From assembly GCA_910586925.1 (NCBI GenBank), contig CAJUKG010000001.1, forward strand, positions 223,064 through 287,063: a stretch of DNA of 64,000 bases, in the 5' to 3' direction. Every line of letters begins with the position of its first letter. Within the stretch, counting starts at the first letter, position 1. The notes below the pieces were generated by a model. It ran no database searches. It was given only the letters and a program-made list of their open reading frames with translations, and was not told the DNA's origin. The position numbers and the translations under genes are program-made. Positions 55,128-63,961 of this stretch are shown here, piece after piece. Source of the stretch: an uncultured Christensenellaceae bacterium (GTDB lineage Bacteria > Bacillota > Clostridia > Christensenellales > Pumilibacteraceae).

Positions 55128-56297
55128 ATGCAAGGTTATATCATAGCTCTTATCGTCATAGCGGGGGTGATAGCCGTTGTCGCCGTCGCGTTGCTCGTTG
55201 GTATGCTTGTTTCCGTTCATTGCGTGCTCGGCAGGCGCACGAAGTACTCGGACAAGCCGAACTTTCCCGATACGGAAAAATACGCCGTCGATTACAAGTG
55301 GTTTGACGATCTCAAGCCGCAAACGGATAATCTCGCGATCAACGGGTACGACGGGGTTCGGCTCGTTGCGACGCGCATAAAACATCACGAAGGCAATGAC
55401 AAGATCGCCGTTTGCTGTCACGGTTACGGTGCGACGTTTCGCGGCATGCAACGCCATGCGCGGTTGTTCTTCGATCGCGGGTTCGACGTCGTGCTGCCCA
55501 CTATGCGCGGTCACGGCGGTTCGGGCGGCAAAGTAGGTATGGCGTGGCTCGACAGGTTCGATCTGTCGCGGTGGGTCGATCTTCTCGTCGATAAGTACGG
55601 CAAACAGGCGCAAATAGTGCTTCTCGGCGTGTCGATGGGCGGTGCGACTGTCGTCGGCGTTGCCGGCATGACTCCGCCCAAACAGGTAAAATTTGTCGTG
55701 GACGACTGCGGGTTCTCGTCGCAGTCCGAACAGTATTTGCACGTTGCCCGTCACAGTCGCATCAAGCCGCTCGCGACGTTCGTATTCAATTCGGGCGTCA
55801 AACTCATTCACGGCTACAGCCCCGCCGACGCCGACTTTACGCAGTTTGCGCGAAAAATGACGGTGCCCGCGCTGTTCGTACACGGTGCCGCCGACAGAGT
55901 TGTGCCTGTAGATCACTGCAAAAAACTATTCGAGGCGTGTTCGTCGCAAGACAAGCGTTTGCTCACCGTGGACGCCGCCGACCATACGTTCGCGCTCGCC
56001 GTTGACGAAACGGCATATACCGCCGCGGTCGATTCGCTCATAGATAAGTATATAGTCGATGCAGACCCCCGTCCCGAAAAACCGCCCGAGCCTGTCGAGG
56101 AAGCCGCTTCCGAACCGACCGAACAACCCGTGGCTGAAGCTCCGAAAGAAGAACAGCCTGCGGCTGAAGCTCCGCAGGAACAACCCGCGGCGGAAGCGAG
56201 ACCGACCGAGCAACCCGTTACGGAAGCTCCGCAGGAACAACCCGCGTCCGAGCAATCGGTCGAAAGCGACGGCGATAAAGGCGAGCTTGACGATTGA
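55128..56297 (+). CDS. Membrane-anchored alpha/beta hydrolase with Pro/Glu/Ala-rich tail
   Basis: 389 residues. The start at 55128 follows GAGAGG; the earlier ATG at 55083 lies at the promoter. One N-terminal transmembrane helix (about 4-30) is followed by an alpha/beta-hydrolase domain. Features: oxyanion HGYG in VCCHGYGATFRGM, nucleophile elbow GVSMGGA, acid in HGAADRVVPVDH, and catalytic His in AADHTFAL. It resembles the YqkD-like serine hydrolases. Residues 325-380 are low-complexity repeats of the EQPAAEAPQE type, which may span or bind the cell wall. Substrate unknown. A terminator follows. Confidence 0.88.
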   Translation: MQGYIIALIVIAGVIAVVAVALLVGMLVSVHCVLGRRTKYSDKPNFPDTEKYAVDYKWFDDLKPQTDNLAINGYDGVRLVATRIKHHEGNDKIAVCCHGYGATFRGMQRHARLFFDRGFDVVLPTMRGHGGSGGKVGMAWLDRFDLSRWVDLLVDKYGKQAQIVLLGVSMGGATVVGVAGMTPPKQVKFVVDDCGFSSQSEQYLHVARHSRIKPLATFVFNSGVKLIHGYSPADADFTQFARKMTVPALFVHGAADRVVPVDHCKKLFEACSSQDKRLLTVDAADHTFALAVDETAYTAAVDSLIDKYIVDADPRPEKPPEPVEEAASEPTEQPVAEAPKEEQPAAEAPQEQPAAEARPTEQPVTEAPQEQPASEQSVESDGDKGELDD

Positions 56298-56318
56298 CAT
56301 AATCATAACTTAAAATCA

Positions 56319-56357
56319 ATAATTCCGTGTCCTCGGCGACGCGGAATTATCTTTTTT
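56319..56357 (+). terminator. Terminator after the hydrolase gene
   Basis: ATAATTCCGTGTC pairs with GACGCGGAATTAT (one G-U) around a short loop, followed by CTTTTTT. Confidence 0.88.
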
Positions 56358-56451
56358 GCATAAAAATCCCGTACGGTTATATATTGACAGACTGTTGTCA
56401 GTAAAGTGATGATAGACTGCGCTTATAAAATTCGATCACGGGAGTAAGAAT

Positions 56452-56898
56452 ATGCGTAACGAAAGGAAAGTCATAGAGTGTATAATACGCATAAATCCGC
56501 TTATATACGGGTTACAGGATAAAATAGAACAGGCGCAGGACGCGCTTATTTCGGACATGGCGTTGCCCGCCGAGCGTGTGGTGCGCGAGCTTATCGAGTT
56601 GGATAACAGGCGGGTGGATCTTTGCAATCTCGTCGTGCTGTACGGGTTTATAGAGCGCGGGCTGGGCGAGGATTTTCCGCGGTTCAAATCGTGCGTGTTT
56701 GCGGGCGAGCGTTGCGATTTGCACGGCGCGGCGGCGCGACAAATAGAGCTTGCGGGGTACGACGCGACGCGGTGCGAAAACGAGTTCGGGTATTTGTTCA
56801 AAACGCTTAAGCCGATTGCGAAAAGACGCACGGTCGCCGCGGTCGTTCCCGAAATGCGATTCGGAACGCCGCGCTTCGTTTCGGGCGCGACCGATTGA
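56452..56898 (+). CDS. Hypothetical protein at the prophage edge
   Basis: 148 residues, RBS GGGAG 7 bp before the ATG. Not recognised. Helical N-terminal half (RKVIECIIRINPLIYGLQDK and ERVVRELIELDNRRVDLCNL), basic C-terminus, no signal or membrane segment. It stands just upstream of a phage-like gene block, with its own hairpin-free gap and a TTGACA at 56384-56389 but no clear -10. It may be phage-encoded, but nothing in the sequence proves it. Confidence 0.65.
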   Translation: MRNERKVIECIIRINPLIYGLQDKIEQAQDALISDMALPAERVVRELIELDNRRVDLCNLVVLYGFIERGLGEDFPRFKSCVFAGERCDLHGAAARQIELAGYDATRCENEFGYLFKTLKPIAKRRTVAAVVPEMRFGTPRFVSGATD

Positions 56899-56903
56899 CG
56901 GAG

Positions 56904-57572
56904 TTATTCGCCGTCGTCCGATTTCGGCTTTTTGAACAGATAGAACATTATAAACGGCACGGGGATACACAGCACGACGATGAATATTATAGCCGTGTAT
57001 TTGGGCAGTGCCGCGGACGGTTCTTGCGGGTCATCCGGCTGTTCGGGGTCGGTGACTGCGGGGGTGTTCGGTTCTTCTTCTTTTTCTATTACGTTCGGGG
57101 GCGTGGGGTCTACGCGCACGTGCGCAGAGTAGCAGTACCCGCGCACGCCGTTAGCATTGACGTAATACCAAGTGTCGCCGACGCCCTGTATGAGCGTGTC
57201 GCCGCGCACGGTGCCGTAGCATCTGCCGCTTGCGGCGTTTTCGAGTACTGTGAGTACGGGCGCGGTCTTTGACGGCGCGGCGCGGAGATTGACGGGTTGT
57301 CCGTCGTTATCGCATACGAACTTTACTTTTGTTTCGTATTTGTTGACGGGAATGTAATCGACGGCGGTCACCGATGACGATTGCACATAGCCCGTTAGAT
57401 CGTCGTACGCGACGGCAATATATCCGTCGAGGGGTGCGGCGTCGCGCATGAGCACGAAATACCCGGTCGGAAGTGTCACGATCGGGTTGAGATCGGCGTC
57501 GTACAGCGTGGTCGGCGCGGGCATTATGAAAAAAGCGAGTGCGGTAATTACCGAGCATATTGCGGTGGTCAT
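56904..57572 (-). CDS. Exported SH3-domain protein with C-terminal membrane anchor
   Basis: 222 residues. The start at 57572 (MTTAICSVITALAFFI) gives a signal-peptide-like N-terminus; the longer upstream frame is low-complexity and rejected. Residues 85-150 form a bacterial SH3 domain (VNLRAAPSKTAPVLTVLE...WYYVNANGVRGYCYSAHV), preceded by an SH3-like region (GYFVLMRDAAPLDGYIAVAY). After a Pro/Glu-rich stretch, a C-terminal helix near 193-212 with a KKPK anchor follows. It lies on the opposite strand to all the phage structural genes, so it may be a host gene or a lysogenic-conversion gene. It probably binds peptidoglycan. Confidence 0.82.
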   Translation of the reverse strand: MTTAICSVITALAFFIMPAPTTLYDADLNPIVTLPTGYFVLMRDAAPLDGYIAVAYDDLTGYVQSSSVTAVDYIPVNKYETKVKFVCDNDGQPVNLRAAPSKTAPVLTVLENAASGRCYGTVRGDTLIQGVGDTWYYVNANGVRGYCYSAHVRVDPTPPNVIEKEEEPNTPAVTDPEQPDDPQEPSAALPKYTAIIFIVVLCIPVPFIMFYLFKKPKSDDGE

Positions 57573-57695
57573 TTGCTCTATTTTAACATGCGGCGGCTTG
57601 CGAATTCGGGCGGCGTTTGACGCAAAACAACGAATAATCGGAAAACTCTTTCGCGAACGGCGGTCCGTTCGTTTTAATTTATCGGGTGGTGTGCG

Positions 57696-59114
57696 GTGTT
57701 GCGCGATACTGTGGAAAAAATTTTGCGTATAGAAAAAGAACAGCGGCGGCGGTACGACAACAACGAGCTTGCGCGGTACAACAAAGACAAAGTGCATGCG
57801 AAACAGCTTGAGTTCCACCGTTCCGATAAGCGCAATCGCTGGGTGTTCGGCGGCAACCGCACCGGCAAGACGGAGTGCGGCGCGGCGGAAACGGTGTGGC
57901 TCGCCCGCGGGATCCATCCGTATCGGCAAAACAAGCGGGTGGACGGTTGGGTCGTATCGCTGTCGCGGCGGGTACAGCGCGACGTCGCGCAGAAAAAAAT
58001 ACTCAAGTACCTAAATCCCGATTGGATCGCCGACATTGTCATGGAGAGCGGAAAATCGCAAAACCCCGCGGGCGGCGTAATCGACTATATCGCCGTCAAG
58101 AACGTGTTCGGCACGATCAGTACGATCGGGTTCAAGACTTGTGAGGCGGGCAGGGATAAGTTTGCGGGTGCGTCGCTCGATTTCGTGTGGTTCGACGAAG
58201 AACCGCCAGAGGACGTTTACGACGAGTGCGCGATGCGTGTCGTCGACAAAAAGGGATTGATCTACGGCACGATGACGCCGCTTCTCGGGCTTACGTTCGT
58301 GTATCGCCGCATTTACCTCAACTGCAACAACGACCCCGAGGTGTGGCATATCTTCATGGAATGGGCGGACAATCCGTATCTCGACCGCGGCGAGGTGGAA
58401 CGCATTTCCGCCGCCATGACCGACGCCGAGCGCGACGTTCGGCGGTTCGGCAGGTTTGTGGACGCGAAAGGCGCGGTGTATACCGAGTTCGACGAGCGGG
58501 TACATGTGATACCGCCGTTCGACGTGCCGCGCGAGTGGCAGGACAGACTGTCTATCGACCCCGGACTCAACAACCCGCTCGCTTGTCATTGGTTTGCGGT
58601 CGATTACGACGGTAATGTTTACGTCGTCGCCGAACATTTCGAGGCGGGGCGGTCTGTCGCGTATCACGCCGAAGCGATAAAAGCAAAGAGTGCAAAACTC
58701 GGTTGGCATACCGATCGTTCGGGTCGGATCGAAGCACTTATAGACAGCGCGGCGGGACAGCACACGCTGAACGCCGACAAATCGGTCGCAGAGCTATTTT
58801 GCGATAACGGCATACTCGTCGACACCCGCGTCAACAAGGATCTGTTTACCGGCATCAATCGCGTAAAACAATATTTGATGACAGACGGCAAACCTCGGCT
58901 TTTCGTGTTCGATGGGTGCGTCAATCTCATTCGCGAGCTGAAAAGTTATCGCTGGGGCGACGGCGACAGACCCGTAAAGACGGACGATCACTGCGTCGAC
59001 GCGCTGCGTTATTATTTGATGAGCCGTCCGACGCCGCCCCGCCGCGAAAGCGTCAAGAGCGAGATTGCGCTCGATATGGAGCGGCTTATTCGGCGCAAAA
59101 AGATAGGGCGGTAA
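57696..59114 (+). CDS. Phage terminase large subunit
   Basis: 472 residues from a GTG at 57696 behind a GGGTGG site. ATP-driven DNA-packaging motor and nuclease of a tailed phage. Walker A FGGNRTGKTE near residues 50-59; Walker B VWFDEEPPEDVYDE near 163-176; the nuclease domain carries LSIDPGLNN, EALIDSAAG and DDHCVDALRYYL with the acidic metal-binding residues. It is followed by a repeat-filled gap and then by other phage genes. Confidence 0.93.
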   Translation: MLRDTVEKILRIEKEQRRRYDNNELARYNKDKVHAKQLEFHRSDKRNRWVFGGNRTGKTECGAAETVWLARGIHPYRQNKRVDGWVVSLSRRVQRDVAQKKILKYLNPDWIADIVMESGKSQNPAGGVIDYIAVKNVFGTISTIGFKTCEAGRDKFAGASLDFVWFDEEPPEDVYDECAMRVVDKKGLIYGTMTPLLGLTFVYRRIYLNCNNDPEVWHIFMEWADNPYLDRGEVERISAAMTDAERDVRRFGRFVDAKGAVYTEFDERVHVIPPFDVPREWQDRLSIDPGLNNPLACHWFAVDYDGNVYVVAEHFEAGRSVAYHAEAIKAKSAKLGWHTDRSGRIEALIDSAAGQHTLNADKSVAELFCDNGILVDTRVNKDLFTGINRVKQYLMTDGKPRLFVFDGCVNLIRELKSYRWGDGDRPVKTDDHCVDALRYYLMSRPTPPRRESVKSEIALDMERLIRRKKIGR

Positions 59115-59145
59115 TGCGGAGTGTTAATGACAAGAAACCGAAAGT

Positions 59146-59232
59146 ACCGTGTCGTTTCGACCAAACGGGCGAAGCGAGTGCGCGGAGAAATCTAATAAGA
59201 ATAGATTCTTCACTGCGTTCGGAATGATAAAA
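59146..59232. repeat. Family B repeat in the phage gene gap
   Basis: GTCGTTTCGACCAAACGGGCGAAGCGAG...GAGAAATC followed by AGATTCTTCACTGCGTTCGG. The whole 59115-59444 gap shows repeats and no gene. Confidence 0.65.
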
Positions 59233-59235
59233 GAA

Positions 59236-59376
59236 GATGTTGCGGGACGCAGTGGGCAGCGTCCCCTACGGAAACAAGGACGATTGATAGTGTGGGACGC
59301 AGTGGGCAGCGTCCCCTACGGAAACAAGGTCGATTGATAGGTGCGGTACGCAGTGGGATAAAGTCCCATGCGGAGT
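59236..59376. repeat. Family A hairpin repeats between phage genes
   Basis: Hairpins GGGACGC/GCGTCCC at 59244-59265 and 59294-59315, and a degenerate third unit at 59344-59366. They lie between terminase and the next phage gene. Confidence 0.85.
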
Positions 59377-59444
59377 GTCGCGTTGCTTGGAATGACGAGT
59401 TTGTTTTGCGTTTATTTGATTTTTTCAATTCGATAGAGGGGGGT

Positions 59445-59702
59445 ATGAGTAATACACGTGACGATATTCTTTCCGCGGTGCTTAAACGCGCGTGCGGATA
59501 TTCGGCGCAGGAAACCGTCGAGGAGTATGCCGTCGTGGACGGCACGCTCGAGCTTGTCAAACGGCGGGTGACGACGAAGGACGTTCCGCCCGATATGACT
59601 GCGGCGAAAATGATTTTCGACAGAGGCGACGTATCCGACCTCACCGACGAACAACTCGAGGCGGAGCGGCGGCGGCTTTTGGACGAGCTTAAAGCCGAAT
59701 GA
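59445..59702 (+). CDS. Small phage protein
   Basis: 85 residues. The start at 59445 (MSNTRDDILS) follows GAGGGGGGT; the longer frame upstream is repeat text. It contains YAVVDGTLELVKRRVTTKDV and PPDMTAAKMIFDR, a pattern I associate with small proteins next to terminase or portal genes in Firmicute phages. It is probably a packaging accessory or small-terminase-like protein, but it comes after the large subunit, so this is uncertain. Confidence 0.7.
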   Translation: MSNTRDDILSAVLKRACGYSAQETVEEYAVVDGTLELVKRRVTTKDVPPDMTAAKMIFDRGDVSDLTDEQLEAERRRLLDELKAE

Positions 59703-59740
59703 CGTTAAAACGTTAAAACACCATAAACGGAGGATTTATT

Positions 59741-59956
59741 ATGGAAGTTATCGAGTGCAAGAACAGCATACGGTGCGAGCTTGGCGCGTGCAGAAATCGC
59801 GCGACGCACACCGTCAAGTTCGATCATGTGGGGCTTCGCGGCAGACTGCATGCGTGCGACAAGTGTCTCGGCGAGCTTTATGCGGCGATAGGCAAGACGG
59901 TCGTGCCGAAGTCGATAGAAACGGCGAAGCGCAAAGGCAAAGGGGGGAATGCATGA
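59741..59956 (+). CDS. Small cysteine-rich phage protein
   Basis: 71 residues behind an excellent GGAGG. It has Cys6, Cys12, Cys17, Cys40 and Cys43 with the pairs CELGAC and CDKC, which could form a zinc site. The C-terminus is Lys-rich. The stop overlaps the portal start (ATGA). Function unknown. Confidence 0.7.
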   Translation: MEVIECKNSIRCELGACRNRATHTVKFDHVGLRGRLHACDKCLGELYAAIGKTVVPKSIETAKRKGKGGNA

Positions 59957-61842
59957 CCCGCGAGTTCAAAGAGGATATAATCGCGTCGGTGCGGCGCGAT
60001 TACGAACGGTTTGCCGAACAGCGGAGACCTTACGAAATGCAGTGGCGGTTGAACATGAATTTCTGTCTTGGCAATCAGTACTGCACCGCTTTCCCCGACG
60101 GAGAAATCCGCGACGTGGAGCGCGACTACTATTGGCAGGAGCGCGAGGTGTTCAATCATATCGCGCCGCTCGTGGAAATGCGGCGTGCCAAACTTCGCAC
60201 CGTGCGACCGACGCTCACCGTGCGACCGTTCTCGTCCGACGACGGCGACGTAAAGACCGCCAAAGCCGCGACGAAAATACTGAACGCCGCATGCGATAAA
60301 CTCAATATCGACGCGGTGATCACCGACGGCACCATGTGGTCGGAACTTTGCGGCACGAGTTTTTACTATATCGGTTGGGACGAGTCGGCGGGTATCAAGC
60401 TCGGCGACGGCGTGTACGAAGGCGACGTCGCGGTGTCGGCGGTGTCGCCGTTCGAGATCTATCCAGACGATCTTTTCGCGCCCGACGTTGCCGACTGTCG
60501 CACGCTCATTCGCGCCCGCGCGGTAGACGTGGACGAGATCGGGCGCATTTACGGCAAGACCGTCGAACCCGAAACGAGCGCGGTCATATCGGTTGACAGT
60601 GCGGCGGTAGGCGGCGGACTCGTCGCCGTCGGTACGCTTAACAAACTCGCGGCGGGCGAGTCGGGGCACAGCGCGGTGCTCATAGAACGGTATTCGATGC
60701 CGACACGCGAGCATCCCGACGGCGAGCTTGCGATCGTCGCGAACGGCGAGCTTTTGCATTACGGCGCGCTGCCGTACGTCAACGGCGGCGACGGACGGCG
60801 GGGCATACCGTTCGTGCGACAAACGTCGATAAACATAGCGGGCGGGTTTTTCGGCACGTCCGTCGTCGAGCGCGCCATACCCATACAGCGCGCGTACAAC
60901 GCCGTCAAGAACCGCAAGCACGAGTTTATGAACAGGCTCGCTATGGGCGTAATGGCGGTGGAGGACGGCTCGGTAGACATAGACAACCTCGAACAGGAAG
61001 GCATTTCGCCGGGCAAGATCCTCGTATACAGACAGGGTGCGACACCGCCGCGCATGGTGGAAACGGGCAACGTTCCGAGCAGTTTCGATATCGAAGAACA
61101 GCGGCTCTTGAACGAGTTTACGCAGATCAGCGGCGTCAACGAGATGATGCGCAGCAGCGAGGCGGTCACGGCGAATATGAGCGGCGTCGCGCTTCAGCTT
61201 TTGATCGAACAGGACGATACGCGGCTGTCGCTGTCGGCGGAATACGTGCGCACGGCGGCGCGCGAGATCGCGCGGCAAATACTGCGGCTGTATAAGCAGT
61301 TTGCCGCCGACGCGCGGCTTTCGCGCATAGTCGGGCAGGGCGGACAGGTAGAACTCATGCGGTGGTCGGCGTCGGACATTTCGAGCGACGACGTGATTTT
61401 CGCCACCGACAACGAACTGCTTTCCACGCCCGCCATGCGTCAAAACATGATGATGGAGCTGTACAAAATGGGGCTTCTGTTCGACGCGGACGGAAAAATG
61501 TCGGACACCGCGAAGCGCAGGTTTATGGACGCGCTCGGGTACGGTGGTTGGGACGGCGATATAGATATGACCGCCGTACACATTTCGCGAGCCGAGGCGG
61601 AGAACATGAAGGGCAGTTACAAGATTAGCGAGTTCGACGACCACGAACTGCATATTCAATCGCATACGCGCTATCTTCTTTCCGAATGCGGTACGGGGCG
61701 CAAGGCGGACAAGCTGTCCGCGCATATCAAAGAGCACAAGCTCGCACGCGCACTCGCCGCAAAATCGGAAGAAGCCGTCGGCGGCGTGGAAACCCCCGTG
61801 CCGAGCGAAGAAGCTATCGACAATAATCGTCAGGGAGGATAA
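59953..61842 (+). CDS. Phage portal protein
   Basis: 629 residues. The start at 59953 follows GGGGGGAATGC and overlaps the previous stop. Features: N-terminal RRDYERFAEQRRPYEMQWRL, FCLGNQYC, the region REVFNHIAPLVEMRRAKLRT, and a long C-terminal helical part with LIEQDDTRLSLSAEYVRTAA. The length and order (terminase, portal, scaffold, capsid) fit a P22-like or related portal that forms the dodecameric DNA entry ring. Named by layout and typical patterns. Confidence 0.88.
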   Translation: MTREFKEDIIASVRRDYERFAEQRRPYEMQWRLNMNFCLGNQYCTAFPDGEIRDVERDYYWQEREVFNHIAPLVEMRRAKLRTVRPTLTVRPFSSDDGDVKTAKAATKILNAACDKLNIDAVITDGTMWSELCGTSFYYIGWDESAGIKLGDGVYEGDVAVSAVSPFEIYPDDLFAPDVADCRTLIRARAVDVDEIGRIYGKTVEPETSAVISVDSAAVGGGLVAVGTLNKLAAGESGHSAVLIERYSMPTREHPDGELAIVANGELLHYGALPYVNGGDGRRGIPFVRQTSINIAGGFFGTSVVERAIPIQRAYNAVKNRKHEFMNRLAMGVMAVEDGSVDIDNLEQEGISPGKILVYRQGATPPRMVETGNVPSSFDIEEQRLLNEFTQISGVNEMMRSSEAVTANMSGVALQLLIEQDDTRLSLSAEYVRTAAREIARQILRLYKQFAADARLSRIVGQGGQVELMRWSASDISSDDVIFATDNELLSTPAMRQNMMMELYKMGLLFDADGKMSDTAKRRFMDALGYGGWDGDIDMTAVHISRAEAENMKGSYKISEFDDHELHIQSHTRYLLSECGTGRKADKLSAHIKEHKLARALAAKSEEAVGGVETPVPSEEAIDNNRQGG

Positions 61843-61844
61843 AC

Positions 61845-62393
61845 ATGAAGGAAAACAAAAACGAAAGTGCCGAAGTCGCCGTCGCCGCGGAAACCGCGGA
61901 CAAGCGGCTCGGCAAGTTCGACACGGCGGATGAACTGCTTCGTGCCTATAACGCGCTCGAGAGCGAATTCACCAAGCGGTGCCAGCTCGTAAGCGAGCTA
62001 CAAGCACGGCTTTCGGCACTCGAGGCGCAGGCAGTCAAGCAGCCGCCCGAAACGGCGGAAAACGAGGGCGCACGCCCTTCGCCCGACGACGCTAGGCGCG
62101 AGACGTCGGACGAAATCGAAACGGTGTGCACCGCGACAGGCGTACCGCCCGAGGACGGGGCGGAAATTTACGGGGTGCCGAGCGAAATACTCGACCATCT
62201 CGACGAGTACGCGGTAATCCTTGCGGCTATCCCGCAGGTGATGGATGCGTGTATAGAGCAGTATAAAAGACGACTTTTGGGCGAACGCGGGGTTTCGGCG
62301 TCGCCGCGCGGCATGGCGGTGATAGTGCCCGCGGCGCGTCCCAAAACTCTCGCCGACGCCAAGCGTTTGGCGATGCAGATGATAAGCAATTAA
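61845..62393 (+). CDS. Phage scaffold-like protein
   Basis: 182 residues, 2 bp after the portal gene, RBS GGGAGG. It begins with a charged helical region including a coiled-coil stretch (LGKFDTADELLRAYNALESE and LVSELQARLSALEA) and has a disordered Pro/Glu-rich middle and a helical, basic C-terminus (AVIVPAARPKTLADAKRLAM). Position just before the capsid gene and the sequence character suggest a scaffold; no family motif was recognised. Confidence 0.65.
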   Translation: MKENKNESAEVAVAAETADKRLGKFDTADELLRAYNALESEFTKRCQLVSELQARLSALEAQAVKQPPETAENEGARPSPDDARRETSDEIETVCTATGVPPEDGAEIYGVPSEILDHLDEYAVILAAIPQVMDACIEQYKRRLLGERGVSASPRGMAVIVPAARPKTLADAKRLAMQMISN

Positions 62394-62504
62394 TAATTAT
62401 TGTCTTTATAATGCAGTGGAACAGTAACACCAAACAAATAAAACGATACGGCGAGAAAACAGTACGAAAAGTAACGAAGCCGTATGAAAAAAAGGAGTTA
62501 AAAA

Positions 62505-63647
62505 ATGATAACGATTCAAAATGCGGAAAACGCGCTCAAGACGGTATACCTCGGCACGATGACCGAGCTTCTCAACACCAAAGTCAATCCGTTGCTCGCA
62601 AAGATCGAACAGACCTCGAGCGACGTGTGGGGCAAAGAAATACGCACGGCGGCGAAGTTCGGCATAAACGGCGGTATCGGCGCGGGCGACGAGGCGGGCG
62701 AGCTTCCCGCCGCGCACGGCAATAACTACTTGCAGTTCGTCACCTCGCTCAAAAATCTTTACGGTCAGATAGAGATTTCCGACAAGGCGATCCGCGCGTC
62801 CGCCGACGGGCGCGGCGCGTTCACCGATCTTCTCAACGCCGAGCTGGAAGGGCTTTTGAACGCGTCGAAGTTCAATCTCGGCAGAATGTTGTACGGCGAC
62901 GGGTCGGGGCTTCTCGCGACGTTCTCTACCGACGCGAAAAACGCGGTCGTGTGCGACAATACGCGCAATCTCATCGAGGGGCTTGTCGTGGACGTGTATT
63001 CGGGCGATACGAAGAAAGGCACGGCGCGCATCACGTACGTCGACCGCGCGAACAAGAAAGTTACGGTAGACGGCGCGGTTTCTATAGCGAGCGGCGATAC
63101 GATATACGTGCAGGGTTCCAAAGACAAAGAGATCACCGGTATCGGCGCACTGTTTAACGGCGACAGCATTTACGGCGTGCAAAAATCGGCGCATCCCTTC
63201 CTCAAGCCGTACACGAAAGCGGTGAACGGCGAACTCGACGAGATCGTTTTGCAGGAAACGATAGACGCGCTCGAGAACGATGCGGGTTCCACGGTGGACT
63301 TTATCGCGTGCTCGCAGGACGCGAAATATTCGTTCATCAATTACATGAGCACGTTCAAGCGCAATATCGACTTCACCGAGCTGGACGGCGGGTTCAAGAC
63401 CATTTCGTACAACGGGCTTCCGCTCGTTTACGACAGATTCGTGCCCGACGGCAGTATGTACCTTCTCAATACCAAAGCGTTCAAACTGCATCAGCTGTGC
63501 GATTGGCGGTTCCTCGAAACGGAGAACGGCAAGATCTTGCGCCAAACGCAGGGCAAGCCTACATATACCGCGACGCTTGTCAAGTATTGCGACCTCATAT
63601 GTCAAAAGCCGAACGGTCAGGCGATGCTTACGGGTATCACGCGTTGA
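62505..63647 (+). CDS. Phage major capsid protein (HK97-like)
   Basis: 380 residues, RBS AAAAGGAG, long gap (111 bp) upstream. N-arm-like start NAENALKTVYLGTMTELLN; the central part has DKAIRASADGRGAFTDLLNAEL, GRMLYGDGSG and NLIEGLVVDVYSG; the C-terminal part has NYMSTFKRNIDF, NGLPLVYDRFVPDGSMYLLN and WRFLETENGKIL. Beta-rich text and position match an HK97-fold capsid. It is the most abundant virion protein. Confidence 0.85.
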   Translation: MITIQNAENALKTVYLGTMTELLNTKVNPLLAKIEQTSSDVWGKEIRTAAKFGINGGIGAGDEAGELPAAHGNNYLQFVTSLKNLYGQIEISDKAIRASADGRGAFTDLLNAELEGLLNASKFNLGRMLYGDGSGLLATFSTDAKNAVVCDNTRNLIEGLVVDVYSGDTKKGTARITYVDRANKKVTVDGAVSIASGDTIYVQGSKDKEITGIGALFNGDSIYGVQKSAHPFLKPYTKAVNGELDEIVLQETIDALENDAGSTVDFIACSQDAKYSFINYMSTFKRNIDFTELDGGFKTISYNGLPLVYDRFVPDGSMYLLNTKAFKLHQLCDWRFLETENGKILRQTQGKPTYTATLVKYCDLICQKPNGQAMLTGITR

Positions 63648-63961
63648 CGGGTCGGGTCATAGAGGACGATCTGTTCGGCATTTGCGGACGGCTTAAGAGC
63701 ATCGACGACGGGTATTTCGTGTTTCGGAACTACAAGACCGGTAGGTTCGAAGTGCATAACCGCAAGGACGCAAGCACGCTTTGCCTTGTTCTGCCTTACG
63801 ACGAGCTTGACGAGCGCACCGTGCGCCGCGTCCTTGCGACCCGTGTCGAGCGTGCCGCGGAAGCGGTGGCGCAAATGGAACGCGACAATGCGCGGCTTTC
63901 CGCCGCGCGCGTGGCTGCCGCGACGGAAAAAGCCGTTTGCGGCGCGGGAGGTTCAATATGA
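63644..63961 (+). CDS. Phage post-capsid protein
   Basis: 105 residues if the TTG at 63644, overlapping the capsid stop (TTGA), is the start. The only nearby ATG at 63598 lies well inside the capsid gene and lacks a site. Reads DDLFGICGRLKSIDDGYFVF, FEVHNRKDASTLCLVLPYDE, then a helical RVERAAEAVAQMERDNARL. This type of protein is common after capsid genes of Firmicute phages; role unknown. Confidence 0.7.
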   Translation: MTGRVIEDDLFGICGRLKSIDDGYFVFRNYKTGRFEVHNRKDASTLCLVLPYDELDERTVRRVLATRVERAAEAVAQMERDNARLSAARVAAATEKAVCGAGGSI

